Positions 62,661 to 64,000 of a stretch of DNA of 64,000 nt are shown here, piece after piece. The stretch comes from Mastigamoeba balamuthi. Lineage: Eukaryota > Evosea > Mastigamoebida > Mastigamoebidae. Both the position numbers and the translations under genes were made by a program. The DNA lies in contig CACRSC010000017.1 in NCBI GenBank assembly GCA_902651635.1, positions 336,864 to 400,863 on the forward strand, written 5' to 3'. The notes beneath the pieces are model-generated. The model saw only the letters and a list, made by a program, of their open reading frames with translations, was not told the origin of the DNA and did not search any database. Position 1 is the stretch's first letter, and every line of letters begins with the position of its first letter.

Positions 62661-64000
62661 TTATAGAGAACCGAAGTTGCTGTTCCATTCCTCGAACATG
62701 GCTAGGCTCTCCTGCGAGACCGACGGCCTTATCTTGTTCAGGGCCTCGCGGAAGTCGTTGTTCGTGATGGGCCGCACGTTCTCGGGCTTGACGCTCGCCA
62801 CCTTTGCTCCGAGCTCCCGTATCGGCGCCATCGCAGCCCACTTGCACAGCGCCGCGAGGTCCGCCGCGCTGTAGTCTGCGCAGTCTCAGCGCGAGGCACT
62901 GAGCGGGGCAGAGAGCGGGGTGGCGCACTCTCTGTCTTGTTGATGAGCGAGGACATCTGGCGGGACGTCAGGTTGTGGCTGGACTTTGCGAGGAGCTTGG
63001 CGAGGATCACGCCGCGCGTCTCCTCGTCGGGCAGCCTCACATAGATCCTCCTCACAAACCTCCTCCTCGCAGCTTCGTCGATGTCCTGCGGCCTGTTTGT
63101 TGCTCCTGCTCGCCGTATGGTAGGGCGTCCGTGAGGAAGGGGGAAGGGATGAAGAGGGTATGGGTACCCATCACGAAGACCCTGTCGTCGCTGCCCGAGG
63201 AGACGCCGTCGAACTGGACGAGGAACTCGGTCTTGAGCCTGCGCATGGCGTCGTGCTCGTTGGAGCTGCGCTCCGTCAGCAGCGAGTCGACCTCGTCGAT
63301 GAAGATGATCGACGGCTGCAGGTGCCTCGCGAGCGCAAAGAGCGCCCGCACGAGCCTCTCGCCCTCGCCGACCCACTTGGACGTCAGCGTCGACGCGCTG
63401 ACGTTGAAGAACGTCGCCTTGGACTCGCCGGCGACGGCCTTGGCGATCATCGTCTTGCCGTTGCCCGGGGGCCCGAACAGCAGGAGCCCGCGCGGCGGGG
63501 CGCGGAGGCCCTCGAACAGGTCCGGGCGCAGGTTGGGCAGTATGACGGCCTCGCTCAGCGCCTGCTTGACCTCGGAGAGCCCGCCCACGTCGTCCCACGT
63601 CACCCCGGGCGACTTCTCCACGACGTCGTTGAGTATGGCCTCCTGGAGCTTCGGATCGATTCCCCGCAGCTCCGAGTTCTCGCTCGTCTTCTTCTGCTGC
63701 TGCTGCCCCATCTGCGCCCCCGCCCCCGCCGCTGCCGCCGGGGCGCCGCGCGGCCTCGCGTACGAGGCCGACCTGCGCAGCGCCAGAGGCCGCGCAGCCG
63801 CCGGAACCGCCGCTGCTGCGGCCGCGGGCTTCTTTGTCCGCACAGGGGGCGACTTGGACCGCGAGGCCACCGCGGATGCGCCGCTGGCCACCGCGGAGCC
63901 CTTGCGCTGCCCGGGCCCCGCGGACTGGCTCCTCTGCGGCGCCTGCCCCACCGCGCCCTCGGCTGGCGGGGGGCTGTGCGGCGGGCTGGGCGGCGGGCTG
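62661..64000 (-). CDS. Spastin/fidgetin-type AAA ATPase, 5' partial
   Basis: Minus strand, running off the window at 64000. Exons: 64000-63168, 63105-62929, 62875-62661. After a Pro/Ala/Ser-rich basic linker comes the AAA core: [20 protein letters not shown], Walker [10 protein letters not shown], pore loop SKWVGEGER, Walker [12 protein letters not shown], sensor 1 VMGATNRPQ, arginine fingers DEAARRRF, then the Vps4-type C-terminus ([33 protein letters not shown]). The closing helix 'W-NFG' and [15 protein letters not shown] before the core are features of the spastin/fidgetin/katanin group, with spastin the nearest. These hexamers sever microtubules or remodel ESCRT-III sites. An N-terminal MIT or hairpin domain would lie beyond the window. 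Confidence 0.9.

Noticed and set aside
1-64000. CRISPR array, insertion sequence, operon or prophage
   Set aside because: No regularly spaced repeats, no bacterial-type gene clusters or ribosome binding sites; spliceosomal introns throughout show a nuclear eukaryotic locus.

Overview
This is a 64 kb piece of nuclear DNA from a GC-rich, intron-rich, free-living type protist. Every multi-exon gene is broken by short introns (about 40-150 bp, mostly GT-AG). The gene set is eukaryotic: exocyst, GARP, AP-5, MON2, SLU7, spastin-like AAA ATPase, Pho80-type cyclin and a nuclear tRNA. An amoebozoan of the Mastigamoeba type fits the composition, the two-transmembrane class III cyclase and the large receptor kinase-like protein, but the species is my inference, not something the sequence proves. 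Splice models below were built by hand and checked for frame closure: in every complete model the exon lengths sum to whole codons.

Layout. 1-537 is the end of a METTL4-like methyltransferase on the minus strand, cut by the window edge and a 145-base gap. 867-5061 is a receptor with two ligand-binding folds, one membrane span and a dead kinase-homology domain. 5062-6706 is an AT-rich stretch with a Tc1/mariner relic. 6.7-30 kb is gene-dense: exocyst Sec6, a Sel1-PH protein, a WH2/proline-rich/SH3 actin-type adaptor, GARP Vps51, a P-type cyclin, an alpha/beta hydrolase, tRNA-Arg, AP-5 mu, a Spo7/NEP1-R1-like membrane protein, a Cys-rich thioredoxin, an ARL6IP1/reticulon-like protein and a frame-broken SH3 gene. 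29.6-34.4 kb holds an acidic-repeat protein and an NHL-repeat gene end inside a 1.4 kb near-identical direct duplication. 34.4-37.8 kb is a second AT-rich, transposon-derived island. 37.9-64 kb is again gene-dense: MON2, a ThuA/amidotransferase-like protein, a 7-bladed WD40-SAM protein, SLU7, a receptor-type adenylyl cyclase, a large secreted DUF4091 glycosidase-like protein, a secreted Cys-rich protein and a spastin-like ATPase.

Themes. Five products act in membrane traffic or ER shaping (Sec6, Vps51, AP-5 mu, MON2, ARL6IP1-like). Two are membrane signalling receptors. Nothing suggests an operon or a co-transcribed system; adjacency looks like ordinary eukaryotic gene order.

Assembly notes. 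All three single-N positions (14211, 32751, 36736) sit exactly between two near-identical direct copies, the signature of contig ends or haplotypes that were abutted and not merged. The second copies should not be counted as extra genes without read evidence. A GATATT/AATATC element lies about 30-85 bp upstream of many start codons, and four introns appear to be GC-AG with AAG before the splice site.
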